Positions 53,439 through 63,400 of a stretch of DNA of 64,000 bases are shown piece by piece; position 1 is the stretch's first letter, and each line of letters starts with the position of its first letter. The DNA is taken from positions 31,671 to 95,670 of the forward strand of contig CANMUN010000002.1 in the NCBI GenBank assembly GCA_947500875.1, in the 5' to 3' direction. The notes beneath the pieces are model-generated. The model was not told the origin of the DNA and did no database searches. It saw nothing but the letters and a program-made list of their open reading frames with translations. Position numbers and translations under genes: made by a program. The DNA comes from Flavobacteriales bacterium (lineage in GTDB: Bacteria > Bacteroidota > Bacteroidia > Flavobacteriales_D > Crocinitomicaceae).

Positions 53439-54786
53439 ATTAGTAAAATCTTCCAAATCAAAATCCAGGGCAAATATTGTTGTGGATTCAACCAAAACCC
53501 TGAAAAAAGATTGGGATTACACAAAAAACGAACAATGGAACATAATGTTAAGTCAGAACTTTGTTTCATTGTCCGTTGAAAAGCAGCGCACGATTGGCGC
53601 AGAAGTATTTTCCCTACTTGCGAAAGAGGTTGAAGGAGTGCATTTATCCTCCGAATGGACCTGCAAGCATTTTTTAGAAGGGCTCATATTGGCTTCATAC
53701 CGATTCGACCGATTTCTCTCCAAACCGGAAAAGGTGACCCTGAACACGGTTGTAATGCCAAAGCAGTTCAAGGACCATGAAATGGATTATTTGATGGCCA
53801 TTCAAGAAGCCGTTTTTTGGACAAGGGACATGGTCAACCTTCCGGTGTCGCATTTGAACGCAGTACAATTTGCTGAGGAAATAAAAAAATGGTGTCAAGA
53901 TAAACACTGCAGCGTTGAGGTGTTGAATCACGCAAAAATTAAATCCATGAAAATGGGAGGGCTTCTAGCCGTTAACCAAGGCTCGCCGACGCCTCCAACG
54001 TTTACTACGATTTCGTACAAACCCAAAAAACAGATCAATCAAAAACCCATCGTTTTGGTGGGAAAAGGGGTGGTATATGATACAGGGGGCTTGAGCCTGA
54101 AACCGACGCCCGGATCCATGGACTCCATGAAAAGCGATATGGCTGGTGCCGCCATGGTGGTAGGTGCAATTAAAGCCTTGTCGCTTTTAAATATTCCGGT
54201 GCACGTTATTGGTTTAATTCCCGCAACCGATAACCGACCCGGGGGTAATGCCTATGCCCCTGGAGACATTGTTACCATGTATAACAAGTCAACCGTAGAA
54301 GTATTAAATACCGATGCCGAGGGGCGCATGATTTTAGCGGATGCGTTGTCGTATGCGGACAAATTTGAACCAGAATTGGTGGTAAGCGCGGCCACCTTAA
54401 CAGGTGCGGCCGTGAGGGCCATTGGAACAAAAGCCGCGATTGCCATGGGTAATGCTCCCAAGAACGTGATGGATGCTTTGGTGGATTCGGGCCTTAAAAC
54501 CCATGAAAGGTTGGTGGAATTTCCTTTTTGGGATGAATATTTAACGCCCATGAAATCGGAAATTGCCGACCTTAAAAACATTGGAGGGGCGGATGCCGGA
54601 ATGATTACTGCGGGCAAATTTTTAGAAACTTTCGTAAAGTCCCCGTACATTCATTTAGATGTTGCAGGTCCCACGTGGCAAGAGCAGCGCAGCGGTTACT
54701 TGCCAAAAGGAGGAAGCGGTTTTGGAGTGAGGCTGTTGCTAGAATTTTTAACGAATTACCACCAATGGAAAAAGAACGAAAATTAA
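53431..54786 (+). CDS. Leucyl aminopeptidase (M17)
   Basis: This two-metal aminopeptidase of the cytosol releases N-terminal residues. The 451-residue protein has the M17 metal/active sites VGKGVVYDTGGLSLKP, MKSDMAGAAMV, PATDNRPGGNA and the signature NTDAEGRMIL. HLDVAGPTW closes the catalytic domain. The N-terminal domain is shorter than in E. coli PepA (503). It overlaps mutY by 8 bases at the front and pdxA by 22 at the end. Confidence 0.95.
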   Translation: MIKLVKSSKSKSRANIVVDSTKTLKKDWDYTKNEQWNIMLSQNFVSLSVEKQRTIGAEVFSLLAKEVEGVHLSSEWTCKHFLEGLILASYRFDRFLSKPEKVTLNTVVMPKQFKDHEMDYLMAIQEAVFWTRDMVNLPVSHLNAVQFAEEIKKWCQDKHCSVEVLNHAKIKSMKMGGLLAVNQGSPTPPTFTTISYKPKKQINQKPIVLVGKGVVYDTGGLSLKPTPGSMDSMKSDMAGAAMVVGAIKALSLLNIPVHVIGLIPATDNRPGGNAYAPGDIVTMYNKSTVEVLNTDAEGRMILADALSYADKFEPELVVSAATLTGAAVRAIGTKAAIAMGNAPKNVMDALVDSGLKTHERLVEFPFWDEYLTPMKSEIADLKNIGGADAGMITAGKFLETFVKSPYIHLDVAGPTWQEQRSGYLPKGGSGFGVRLLLEFLTNYHQWKKNEN

Positions 54787-55823
54787 AGGTGGGGGTTACC
54801 TGCGGTGATCCTGCGGGAATCGGACCTGAAACCATTTACAGGCTTTGCTTGGATTCTCGAATGCTGCAAGAGGCTGTGTTGATTTTTTATTGCCCAATGG
54901 AAGCATTGAACCAGGTAAAAAAACGGTTTCAACTGGAAGAGGTCGCATTTATCCAAATCCAGCAAGCCTCTCAGGCACAATTCGGAAAAGCCAATGTAAT
55001 AAGCCCAAAAACACCGCCGCAAGTTGATTTAGGGAATCCAACCAAGGAAACCGCCACGGTGGCTTATTGGGCTTTAGAAAGCACTGCAGAGGATTTGAAA
55101 AAAGGCCACTTGAACGCGGTGGTAACCGCACCTCTTTCTAAGGCTAACGTTATGATGGTAGACCACGATTTTGTCGGCCACACAGAATACTACCAGAAAC
55201 GATTCAAAGAGGAAGGAGCACTCATGGTACTGTGTTCGGACCGGTTGCGCGTTGCATTAGCAACCAATCACATCGCCCTAAGCAATTTACCAGAGGCGTT
55301 AACCAAAGACGTGATTTTGAATGGATTGCGAAATTTGGATGCTGCGCTGCGCAAGGACTTTAACATTGTCAAGCCGAGAATTGCCGTGCTGGGCCTAAAT
55401 CCTCACGCCGGGGAATCAGGCAACATTGGAAAGGAAGAGCTTGAAATCATCAGTCCAGCGATAAGTGCCGCAAAAAACGCAGGAATTTTAGCGTTTGGGC
55501 CTTATTCTGCTGACGGTTTTTTTGGCTCAGGACAATGCTATCAGTTTGATGCGGTGTTGGCCATGTACCACGATCAAGGCCTAACAGGTTTTAAGGCAAT
55601 TGCTCAAGACGAAGGGGTAAATTATACCGCGGGATTAACCGTTGTTAGAACCTCTCCTGGCCACGGCACAGCGTTTGACCTAGCGACGAAGGGTGTCGCC
55701 AAAGAAGCAGGGATAAGAAATGCCATTTATTTTGCCGTGGATGTCTTTAAAAACAGAGAAGAACATCGCTTACGAACTCAAAATCCGCTGCCGATTACCG
55801 CAGGAACGAAAGAAGTGCAATGA
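54765..55823 (+). CDS. pdxA: 4-hydroxythreonine-4-phosphate dehydrogenase
   Basis: PdxA oxidises 4-phosphohydroxy-L-threonine in the DXP-dependent pyridoxal-phosphate pathway. The 352-residue protein begins KVGVTCGDPAGIGPETIYR. It carries the zinc-ligand region MVDHDFVGHTEYY, the later LNPHAGESGNIG, MYHDQGLTGFKAI and RTSPGHGTAFDLA. The reading frame is open for 30 more codons upstream inside lap, but ATG 54765 gives the family N-terminus. The 22-base overlap with lap suggests coupling. Confidence 0.96.
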   Translation: MEKERKLKVGVTCGDPAGIGPETIYRLCLDSRMLQEAVLIFYCPMEALNQVKKRFQLEEVAFIQIQQASQAQFGKANVISPKTPPQVDLGNPTKETATVAYWALESTAEDLKKGHLNAVVTAPLSKANVMMVDHDFVGHTEYYQKRFKEEGALMVLCSDRLRVALATNHIALSNLPEALTKDVILNGLRNLDAALRKDFNIVKPRIAVLGLNPHAGESGNIGKEELEIISPAISAAKNAGILAFGPYSADGFFGSGQCYQFDAVLAMYHDQGLTGFKAIAQDEGVNYTAGLTVVRTSPGHGTAFDLATKGVAKEAGIRNAIYFAVDVFKNREEHRLRTQNPLPITAGTKEVQ

Positions 55824-55842
55824 TGGACCTATTGCTTCAAAC

Positions 55843-55873
55843 TTGGGGGATACAATAATTTACCCTAACTTTG
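55843..55873 (+). promoter_or_regulatory. Promoter of DUF177-rpmF-fab-acc operon
   Basis: TTG (55843-55845) and TAACTTTG (55866-55873) are 20 bases apart, a full Bacteroidota promoter. The leader to ATG 55892 is about 14 bases. Confidence 0.7.
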
Positions 55874-55891
55874 CTTCTGTTTTTTTGAAAA

Positions 55892-56383
55892 ATGAATTGG
55901 AAAAAAGACTTCTTGTGGCCATTTTCAGGCTTAAAGGTTGGGTTTCACGAAACACAGTTTGCTCTGCCTGATGGGTTTTTTAAAGAACTCGTACCGTTTG
56001 AAATCGTTTCAGGAAAGGGTGTTTTGTCTTCCAAATTAGAGAAAAAGGAAACCATGCTCCTACTCTCGGTGTCCATTGACGCAACGGTCAATGCTGCTTG
56101 CGATCGATGTGCAGAAGAAGTATCGTTCCCGGTTGCCGGAGCCTTGGATCTAGTGTACAAGTTTGGAGATGAACCGTCTTCGGATGAATCGCTGGTGGTG
56201 CTTCCCAAAGACGCGTATCAAATCGACTTATTTCAACCGAGTTTTGAGTTGATGGTGATTTCGCTGCCTACACGGTATCTTCACGACGAAGCAGGATGCA
56301 ATCCAGAAATAATTCAGTTGTTGCAAAAAAACGAAATTCAACAAACGGACCCACGTTGGGACATTTTAAAAAAGAATCATTAA
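55892..56383 (+). CDS. DUF177 (YceD-like) protein
   Basis: The 163-residue protein belongs to DUF177, found beside rpmF in most bacteria. It has the ACDRCAEEVSFPV motif with a Cys-x2-Cys pair, then LDLVYKFGDEPSSDE and a C-terminal DPRWDILKK. YceD has been linked to 23S rRNA maturation in other species. It is first in the operon, and rpmF follows after 23 bases. Function here is by family only. Confidence 0.85.
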   Translation: MNWKKDFLWPFSGLKVGFHETQFALPDGFFKELVPFEIVSGKGVLSSKLEKKETMLLLSVSIDATVNAACDRCAEEVSFPVAGALDLVYKFGDEPSSDESLVVLPKDAYQIDLFQPSFELMVISLPTRYLHDEAGCNPEIIQLLQKNEIQQTDPRWDILKKNH

Positions 56384-56406
56384 TTTAACATTTTATAACT
56401 TAGAAA

Positions 56407-56604
56407 ATGGCACATCCTAAAAGACGCACATCTACCACAAGAAGAGATAAGCGAAGAACCCATAAAGTAGCAATTGCAGCAAATATTGCAACGTGTCCTA
56501 CCACAGGTCAACCTCATTTATTTCATCATGCGCATTGGCATGAAGGAACCCTATATTACAAAGGAAAAGTGGTTGCTCAAAAAGAGCAAGAGGTCGCTGA
56601 ATAA
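56407..56604 (+). CDS. rpmF: 50S ribosomal protein L32
   Basis: The 65-residue basic protein starts [19 protein letters not shown] and continues [17 protein letters not shown]. Only one Cys is present, so it is the zinc-free (C-) form usual in Bacteroidota. plsX follows after 6 bases. Confidence 0.97.
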   Translation: MAHPKRRTSTTRRDKRRTHKVAIAANIATCPTTGQPHLFHHAHWHEGTLYYKGKVVAQKEQEVAE

Positions 56605-56610
56605 TTTTCG

Positions 56611-57552
56611 ATGAAAATCGGATTAGATGTTTCCGGAGGGGATTTTGCCCCCAGGGTGAACCTATCTGCTGCACAGAAATTCCGTGAGTCTTTGGGCAGC
56701 CAGCTTGAGCTATATCTTTTCGGCAAAATGGAACAGATGCGGGAAGAATTGAGGCATCTAAGCGTGCATGAATCACTGTTTTCTTTAGTGGATTGCCCGG
56801 AGGTAATTGCGATGGAAGATCACCCAATTCAAGCCCTTAGGCAAAAGCCGAATTCGAGCATGTCTGTTGGGTTAAATTTTTTACGTGACGGCAAAATAGA
56901 TGCATTTGCGAGCACGGGAAATACGGGAGCAATGATGGTTGGGGCGATTCATAAATTAAACACCATTCCAGGAATCATAAGGCCCTGTATATCCACGCTC
57001 ATCCCTTGCATTAATGGAAAACAGACCGTTCTTTTGGATGTGGGTTCAAATGCAGATTGTCGTGTCGACGTATTGTCCCAATTCGCCGAATTGGGCTCCG
57101 TTTATGCCCAAGCAATTTTAGGTGTTCCTTCTCCTCGCGTCGGACTGGTGAACATAGGAAAAGAAGAATCGAAAGGAAATTTAGTTTCGCAAGCGGCTTA
57201 CAAGGCGCTTAAAGAGTTACAGAGCATTCATTTCATAGGGAACGTCGAAGGGAGAGAACTGTTTCTGAGTGAGGCAGATGTATTGGTCTGCGACGGATTT
57301 ACCGGTAATATAATTTTAAAACAAGCTGAAGGTTTTTATAGTTTGTTAAAACAACGGGGCATACAAGACGATTATTTTGACCTGTTCAACTATGAAAACT
57401 ATGGAGGAACCCCCATACTTGGAGTCAAAGGAAATGCCATTATTGGACATGGTTCCTCTAATGAAAACGCGGTATACTCCATGTTGATGCATTCCTTCCA
57501 AGTCGCTTCACATGGTTTAGCAGAAAGAATTACAAACGCAATTAAAGAATGA
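56611..57552 (+). CDS. plsX: Phosphate acyltransferase
   Basis: PlsX makes acyl-phosphate from acyl-ACP for membrane phospholipid synthesis. The 313-residue protein has the family motifs [12 protein letters not shown] (GDxxP with Asp), [34 protein letters not shown] and [14 protein letters not shown]. Its end overlaps fabH by 4 bases. It stands between rpmF and fabH, the conserved order. Confidence 0.96.
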   Translation: MKIGLDVSGGDFAPRVNLSAAQKFRESLGSQLELYLFGKMEQMREELRHLSVHESLFSLVDCPEVIAMEDHPIQALRQKPNSSMSVGLNFLRDGKIDAFASTGNTGAMMVGAIHKLNTIPGIIRPCISTLIPCINGKQTVLLDVGSNADCRVDVLSQFAELGSVYAQAILGVPSPRVGLVNIGKEESKGNLVSQAAYKALKELQSIHFIGNVEGRELFLSEADVLVCDGFTGNIILKQAEGFYSLLKQRGIQDDYFDLFNYENYGGTPILGVKGNAIIGHGSSNENAVYSMLMHSFQVASHGLAERITNAIKE

Positions 57553-58538
57553 AAAAAATTCATGCGGCCATTACGGGTGTTAGCGGGTTTGTGCCGGAAC
57601 ATGTATTGAGCAACGAAGATCTAGCCAAGATAGTGGACACTTCTGATGAGTGGATTACGACGAGAACAGGCATCAAAGAGCGAAGAATTATGCGTGAAGG
57701 CGCGTCATCCGATATCGCTTTACACGCCGTACAAGGCCTCCTCAAGAAAACCAACACTGACCCCTTGGATGTTGATTTGGTTATCCTTGCAACCGTTACT
57801 CCAGACTTCCCCTTCCCTTCTACATCCAATGTTTTGTGCGACAAAGCAGGTATGACAAATGCGTGGGGATTTGATTTAAACGCAGCTTGTTCGGGCTTTA
57901 TTTACGCCCTTTCCACGGGGGCACAATTCATCGAAACAGGCCGGTATAAAAAAGTTGTCGTGGTTGGGGTAGATAAAATGACCTCAATTCTTGACTATCA
58001 AGACAGAACCACCTGTGTTATTTTTGGCGACGGCGGCGGAGCGGTTCTTCTTGAACCGAACGAAGAAGGACTTGGTATTCACGATTTTATACTTAGGAGC
58101 GATGGTGCGGGACGTCATTATTTGGTGCAGCCTGCTGGAGGATCCTTGAATCCAGCTAGTGTTGAAACCGTAGAAAACCGAATGCACTATGTGAAACAAG
58201 AGGGTAAACACGTGTTCAAGTTTGCGGTTACCAACATGGCGGAAGTTTCAGCCGAAATCATGGAAAAAAACCAATTAACGAGCGATGATATCGCATGGCT
58301 TGTGCCTCATCAGGCCAATCTTCGAATTATTGATGCAACGGCCGACAGAATGGGAATCACCAAAGATAAAGTAATGATCAACATTCAAAAATACGGAAAT
58401 ACCACAGCGGGAACGCTGCCCTTGTGCCTATGGGATTATGAGTCGCAATTGAAAAAAGGAGATAATATAATTTTAAGTGCTTTCGGTGGAGGATTTACAT
58501 GGGGAGCAGTATATTTGAAATGGGCATATAATTCTTAA
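57549..58538 (+). CDS. fabH: 3-oxoacyl-ACP synthase III
   Basis: FabH starts fatty-acid synthesis by condensing acyl-CoA with malonyl-ACP. The 329-residue enzyme has Cys114 in [11 protein letters not shown], His in [10 protein letters not shown] and Asn in [11 protein letters not shown], plus [11 protein letters not shown]. It is coupled to plsX by ATGA-type overlap and followed by accB after 9 bases. Confidence 0.97.
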   Translation: MKKIHAAITGVSGFVPEHVLSNEDLAKIVDTSDEWITTRTGIKERRIMREGASSDIALHAVQGLLKKTNTDPLDVDLVILATVTPDFPFPSTSNVLCDKAGMTNAWGFDLNAACSGFIYALSTGAQFIETGRYKKVVVVGVDKMTSILDYQDRTTCVIFGDGGGAVLLEPNEEGLGIHDFILRSDGAGRHYLVQPAGGSLNPASVETVENRMHYVKQEGKHVFKFAVTNMAEVSAEIMEKNQLTSDDIAWLVPHQANLRIIDATADRMGITKDKVMINIQKYGNTTAGTLPLCLWDYESQLKKGDNIILSAFGGGFTWGAVYLKWAYNS

Positions 58539-58547
58539 TTTTGAACT

Positions 58548-59027
58548 ATGAATAACGAAGAAATAAAAGAACTGATCAAATTAGTATCGAAGCTGGGATT
58601 AGGAAAAGTTGAAATTGAAAAAGATGGGTTTAAGATTAACATCAAAGGACCAAATATGGGCGTGCCCATGACGTATTCTCCGGTCTCAGCCCCCATTCCA
58701 TCTCCAGCTGTTGCTCAACCCTTAGCATCAGTTCAAAATGAGCCTCAGGCCGAACAGGCTGCAAAAGTTGTTGCCGAAAACACCAATACTATCACCGTCA
58801 AATCCACGATGATAGGAACGTTTTATCGCTCCTCTGGCCCAGATAAAGCTCCTTTCGTGGAAGTGGGCTCTGAAATTAAAAAAGGCGATAAAATTTGCAT
58901 CATTGAGGCCATGAAATTGTTCAATGAAATCGAATCTGAAGTAAGTGGGAAAATTGTTAAAGTTTTGGTGGATGACGCAACTCCTGTGGAATTCGACCAA
59001 CCCCTTTTCTTGGTAGAACCGGCCTAA
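58548..59027 (+). CDS. accB: Acetyl-CoA carboxylase biotin carboxyl carrier protein
   Basis: AccB carries biotin between carboxylase and transferase sites. The 159-residue protein has an N-terminal helix-rich part, a Pro/Ala hinge (about 45-80), and a biotinyl domain with [11 protein letters not shown], Lys123. The 'thumb' segment [16 protein letters not shown] is present, as in true AccB. accC follows after 10 bases. Confidence 0.97.
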   Translation: MNNEEIKELIKLVSKLGLGKVEIEKDGFKINIKGPNMGVPMTYSPVSAPIPSPAVAQPLASVQNEPQAEQAAKVVAENTNTITVKSTMIGTFYRSSGPDKAPFVEVGSEIKKGDKICIIEAMKLFNEIESEVSGKIVKVLVDDATPVEFDQPLFLVEPA

Positions 59028-59037
59028 AACGAGAACC

Positions 59038-60375
59038 ATGTTTAAAAAAATACTCATCGCGAATCGAGGCGAAATAGCCATGCGCGTAATCCGCACCTGT
59101 AAGGAAATGGGAATTAAAACGGTAGCGGTGTATTCCACGGCGGATAAAGACTCCTTGCCCGTTCGTTTTGCAGATGAGGCAGTTTGCATTGGTCCCGCAG
59201 TAAGTTCTAAGTCTTATTTATCCATTTCCAACATTATTGCCGCAGCAGAAATTACCAATTCCGATGCGATTCACCCCGGGTACGGGTTTCTATCTGAAAA
59301 CGAGAAGTTTTCCCGCGTTTGCCAAGAATACGGGATAAAGTTCATTGGGGCCCTGCCGGAACAAATCGCTGCAATGGGCGACAAAGCAACGGCAAAATCC
59401 ACCATGATCAAGGCAGGTGTTCCGTGCATTCCTGGTTCAGCAGGGCTTTTAAAAGATATTGAAGACGCAAAGGTCAACGCCGACCGCATCAAATACCCCG
59501 TGATATTAAAAGCCACCGCTGGTGGAGGGGGCAAGGGAATGCGCATTGTTTGGAAAGAGGAAGACCTCCAATCGGCATGGGATTCCGCACGTCAAGAAGC
59601 TGGAGCTGCATTTGGAAACGATGGGGTCTACATGGAGAAATTCATCGAAGAGCCTCGCCACATCGAAATTCAAATTGCGGGAGATCAGTACGGAAACGCT
59701 TGCCACCTGTCGGAAAGGGACTGTTCGATTCAACGAAGACATCAAAAGTTAGTGGAGGAAACCCCTTCCCCGTTTATGACACCTGAACTGCGGGAGAAAA
59801 TGGGGGAAGCGGCCATCAAGGCTGCAAAGGCCGTTCGATACGAAGGAGTTGGGACCGTTGAGTTTTTAGTGGACAAAAACCGGGATTTTTATTTCATGGA
59901 AATGAATACCCGTATTCAGGTAGAACACACCATTACCGAAGAGGTAATCAATTATGATCTTGTAAAAGAACAGATTAAATTAGCGGCAGGCGAAAAGATT
60001 TCAGGAAAGAATTACACTCCTATTCTGCACGCCATTCAATGCCGAATTAATGCAGAAGATCCGTACAACGACTTTAGACCTTCTCCGGGAAAAATAACCG
60101 ATTATCATTCTCCTGGAGGCCATGGAGTACGAATAGACACGCATGTTTATGCCGGCTATACCATCCCGCCAAATTACGACTCGATGATTTCCAAACTGAT
60201 TGTGGTAGCACAAACGAGAGAGGAAGCAATCCTCAAAATGCGCCGCGCTCTTGATGAATACATTGTGGCCGGAATTAAAACAACCATACCTTTTCATCAG
60301 CAGTTAATGCACCACCCAAAGTTCATGGAAGGAGACTTTACGACGAAGTTCATGGAGGGCTTTGAAATTAAGTAA
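59038..60375 (+). CDS. accC: Acetyl-CoA carboxylase biotin carboxylase subunit
   Basis: AccC carboxylates AccB-biotin using ATP and bicarbonate. The 445-residue ATP-grasp protein starts with [19 protein letters not shown]. It has the [10 protein letters not shown] loop, the glycine-rich [44 protein letters not shown] with the metal-binding Glu, and a C-terminal ATP-grasp lid. It is last of the fatty-acid operon. The 118-base gap to the adhesin gene holds no terminator I can identify. Confidence 0.97.
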   Translation: MFKKILIANRGEIAMRVIRTCKEMGIKTVAVYSTADKDSLPVRFADEAVCIGPAVSSKSYLSISNIIAAAEITNSDAIHPGYGFLSENEKFSRVCQEYGIKFIGALPEQIAAMGDKATAKSTMIKAGVPCIPGSAGLLKDIEDAKVNADRIKYPVILKATAGGGGKGMRIVWKEEDLQSAWDSARQEAGAAFGNDGVYMEKFIEEPRHIEIQIAGDQYGNACHLSERDCSIQRRHQKLVEETPSPFMTPELREKMGEAAIKAAKAVRYEGVGTVEFLVDKNRDFYFMEMNTRIQVEHTITEEVINYDLVKEQIKLAAGEKISGKNYTPILHAIQCRINAEDPYNDFRPSPGKITDYHSPGGHGVRIDTHVYAGYTIPPNYDSMISKLIVVAQTREEAILKMRRALDEYIVAGIKTTIPFHQQLMHHPKFMEGDFTTKFMEGFEIK

Positions 60376-60493
60376 TTTACAATCGCCGATACACTAACGT
60401 GCGATAAATATTTTACACAAAATTAATGGCAACCAAGCGGTAAAAATTTCGTCAAAACGGCGCAAAAAGTTAATTTTATCAAAAATTGTGATA

Positions 60494-63400
60494 ATGCGCC
60501 TAAGACTACTTTTTTTCAGCCTGATAGTATTTTTATTTTCCTCTCAATCGTATCTCGCGCAATGCTGTTGTGCAACCAATTTGGGGACGATTTCACCCAA
60601 CATGAATTGGCAATATTTACAACACTCTTGCCTTGGCTACGTTTCCTTTCAGGCTCAAGCAGGCTGCACCTATGTTTTTACCTATTGTAATTCTCAAGCT
60701 CCCTCTGCCTATTATGGAGGGGATCCTTACTTAACGATCCAAACCGGTATTGCCGCAGGAACAGTCGTGGCCAATGACGATTGGTGCGGATTAGGCTCTT
60801 ACCTTTCGTGGACGGCCCCAGCAACACAGACATATTATTTGCAGCTCGGAAGTTGGGCGCAAGGGGCCTCTTGTGCATGCAATGTTAACCGAAATCTAGG
60901 TTATCGCTCTACCAATTGCGCCGGTGGGGTGCAGCCTCCTACTAGTATAACAGCCAGTTCTGCCTCGATTTGTGCCGGTCAATCCGTAACCCTTACGGCA
61001 AATGGCACAATGGGGACTCAAAACTGGTATACAGGGGCTTGTGGAGGAACTTTTATTGGGTCAGGTGCGAGCATTACCGTTACCCCCTCCTCAACGACAA
61101 CCTATTTTGTGAACAACAACAGCAATGGTCAGGCCAGTCCTTCATGCGCTTCGTTGACAATAACGGTAAATCCCTCGCCACCAGCGCCAACCGTGAACGG
61201 GAACCTCGTGCTATGTGGCTCCGGCAGCACCGTATTGACGGCCAGCGGAGGACTAAGCAATTATAACTGGTATTCCAATGCAGCCGGGTCCGTTTTGGTG
61301 GGGACAGGAGCAAGTTTCACGACGCCGATTTTGAACACTACCACGACCTATTATGTTAACACTCAACAGGGGGGAAACGTGGGCGTGGGCTCTCAAACGT
61401 TTAATTTTACAGGAGCGCCTCAAACTTTCACAGCACCGGTTACAGGCACGTATACCTTCGATGTTTATGGTGCAAGAGGAGGAAACGTTACAAGTTATTA
61501 CCCGACCAACGGAGGTCTTGGTGGCCGCGCTCAAGGTTCAATGACGTTAACCGCAGGACAAGTAATAAATGTGTATGTTGGAGGACAAGGTCAAGATCGT
61601 TTGGGCAACCATCCTTACGGCAATTGTGCATTTGTGCCTGGAGGTTGGAATGGAGGAGGGGCCAATAGGAGCGCAGGAAACGGCACCCCAGGAGGAGGCG
61701 GGTCCGATATTCGCGTGGGCGGCAATGCTTTAGCGAACAGAGTCATCGTTGCTGGAGGCGGAGGCGGTTGTGGATGGTCTTATGCTGCGGGAGGCCATGG
61801 AGGAGGACTTACAGGAAACAACGGAACAAATAGCCCAAATTCAGGTGGAACGCAAGTTTCAGGTGGTGCAATTGCGAACAACGGTGGCCCTTGTGGGGTT
61901 ACCGCGGGAACCCTAGGTCAAGGTGGAGACGGCTCCGGTTGGTCTGCCGGAGGTGGAGGAGGGGGTGGTGGTTACTACGGCGGCGGCGGCGGAGGATATA
62001 ACAACGGCGGCGGCGGCGGGTCTTCCTACATCGGCGGAGTTAACGGTGGTTCCACGACTCCGGGAGTTCAAAACGGTAATGGTCAAATTATTATCTCTTG
62101 GAACGCTCAAGGGTGCCCATCTCCTTTAACCCCCGTAACTGTAACGATTAACCCACAAGCGGTTGTCACTGCAACGGGAGCAACAATTTGTGCGGGACAA
62201 ACGGCAAATTTAACAGCAACATCGTCCATACCCGGCGGAACATTTACGTGGAATCCCGGAAACCTGGTTGGGGCATCGGTTTCCGTAACCCCAAATGCTA
62301 CAACGCAATACACCGTTTCCTATTCGGCTGCGGGATGTCCTTCGGTTACCGCAACGGCAACGGTTACAGTCAACGCCTTACCGGCAGCACCAACGGCGAA
62401 CAGTGTTACTTTGTGTGGGCCGGGAAGCACTACCTTAACTGCAACAGGAGGACAAAACAACAATTATATTTGGTATGCAAACGCAAACGGAACAGGACAA
62501 CTCTCAACCAGCGCAAGTTATACAACCCCCAACCTTCAAAATACTACAACCTACTATGTGCAAACGGCTACAGCGCAAGGAGGATCGCAGAATTTTCCTT
62601 TCACCGGCGGTGTCCAAAATTTTACAGCCCCAATTTCGGGGGTTTACACCATTGAGGCATGGGGAGCAAAGGGTGGCGATGATGGAAACATTGGTGCGAA
62701 TGGCGGTTATGCTTCAGGAACGGTTGCCTTAACAGCCGGCCAAACCTTGGTAGTTTACACGGGGGGCATGGGGGCCTCATGTGCTGTAGGCGGCGGCGGT
62801 GGTTGGAATGGAGGAGGAAATGCAGGTCCACAAGGCTGTTCCGGTGGTGGTGGTGGCGCTTCCGATGTCCGGCTTGGAGGCGTTGCGCTGGGAAATAGAA
62901 TCATTGTTGCAGGCGGAGGCGGTGGAGCCGGGTGCTGTGGTCAGCAAGCAGGTGCCGGCGGCGGCTTAAACGGAAACAACGGTAGTGCGAACGGAGGAAC
63001 TCAAGCGGCAGGAGGAGCGGGTAATGCTGCCGGGGCTCTTGGTCAGGGTGGCAATAAGAATGGAGACGGCGGCGGCGGCGGCGGCGGTTATTATGGAGGA
63101 GGGGCTGCTTTTAATGACGACGGAGGAGGAGGAGGTTCTTCTTTCGTTGGAGGAGTATTAGCCGGTAATACTGTTGCCGGCAACGCTTCAATGCCTAATC
63201 CAAATGGAGGAAATATGACAGGTAATGCAGGAAACGGTTACGTAAGAATTACGTGGTCCGGAGTCAGTTGCCCGTCCCCTTTAACGCCAGTCACAGTAAC
63301 GATCAACCCCGTTCCGGTAATTACGGTAAACAGCGCAACGGTTTGCGCAGGTCAAGCAGCGACGTTAACAGCGACGTCCACGGTACCTGGCGGAACCTTT

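Noticed and set aside
62188..62655. 155-codon plus-strand frame within the adhesin
   Set aside because: It is in another frame of the long open adhesin gene, whose repeats and domains explain the sequence.
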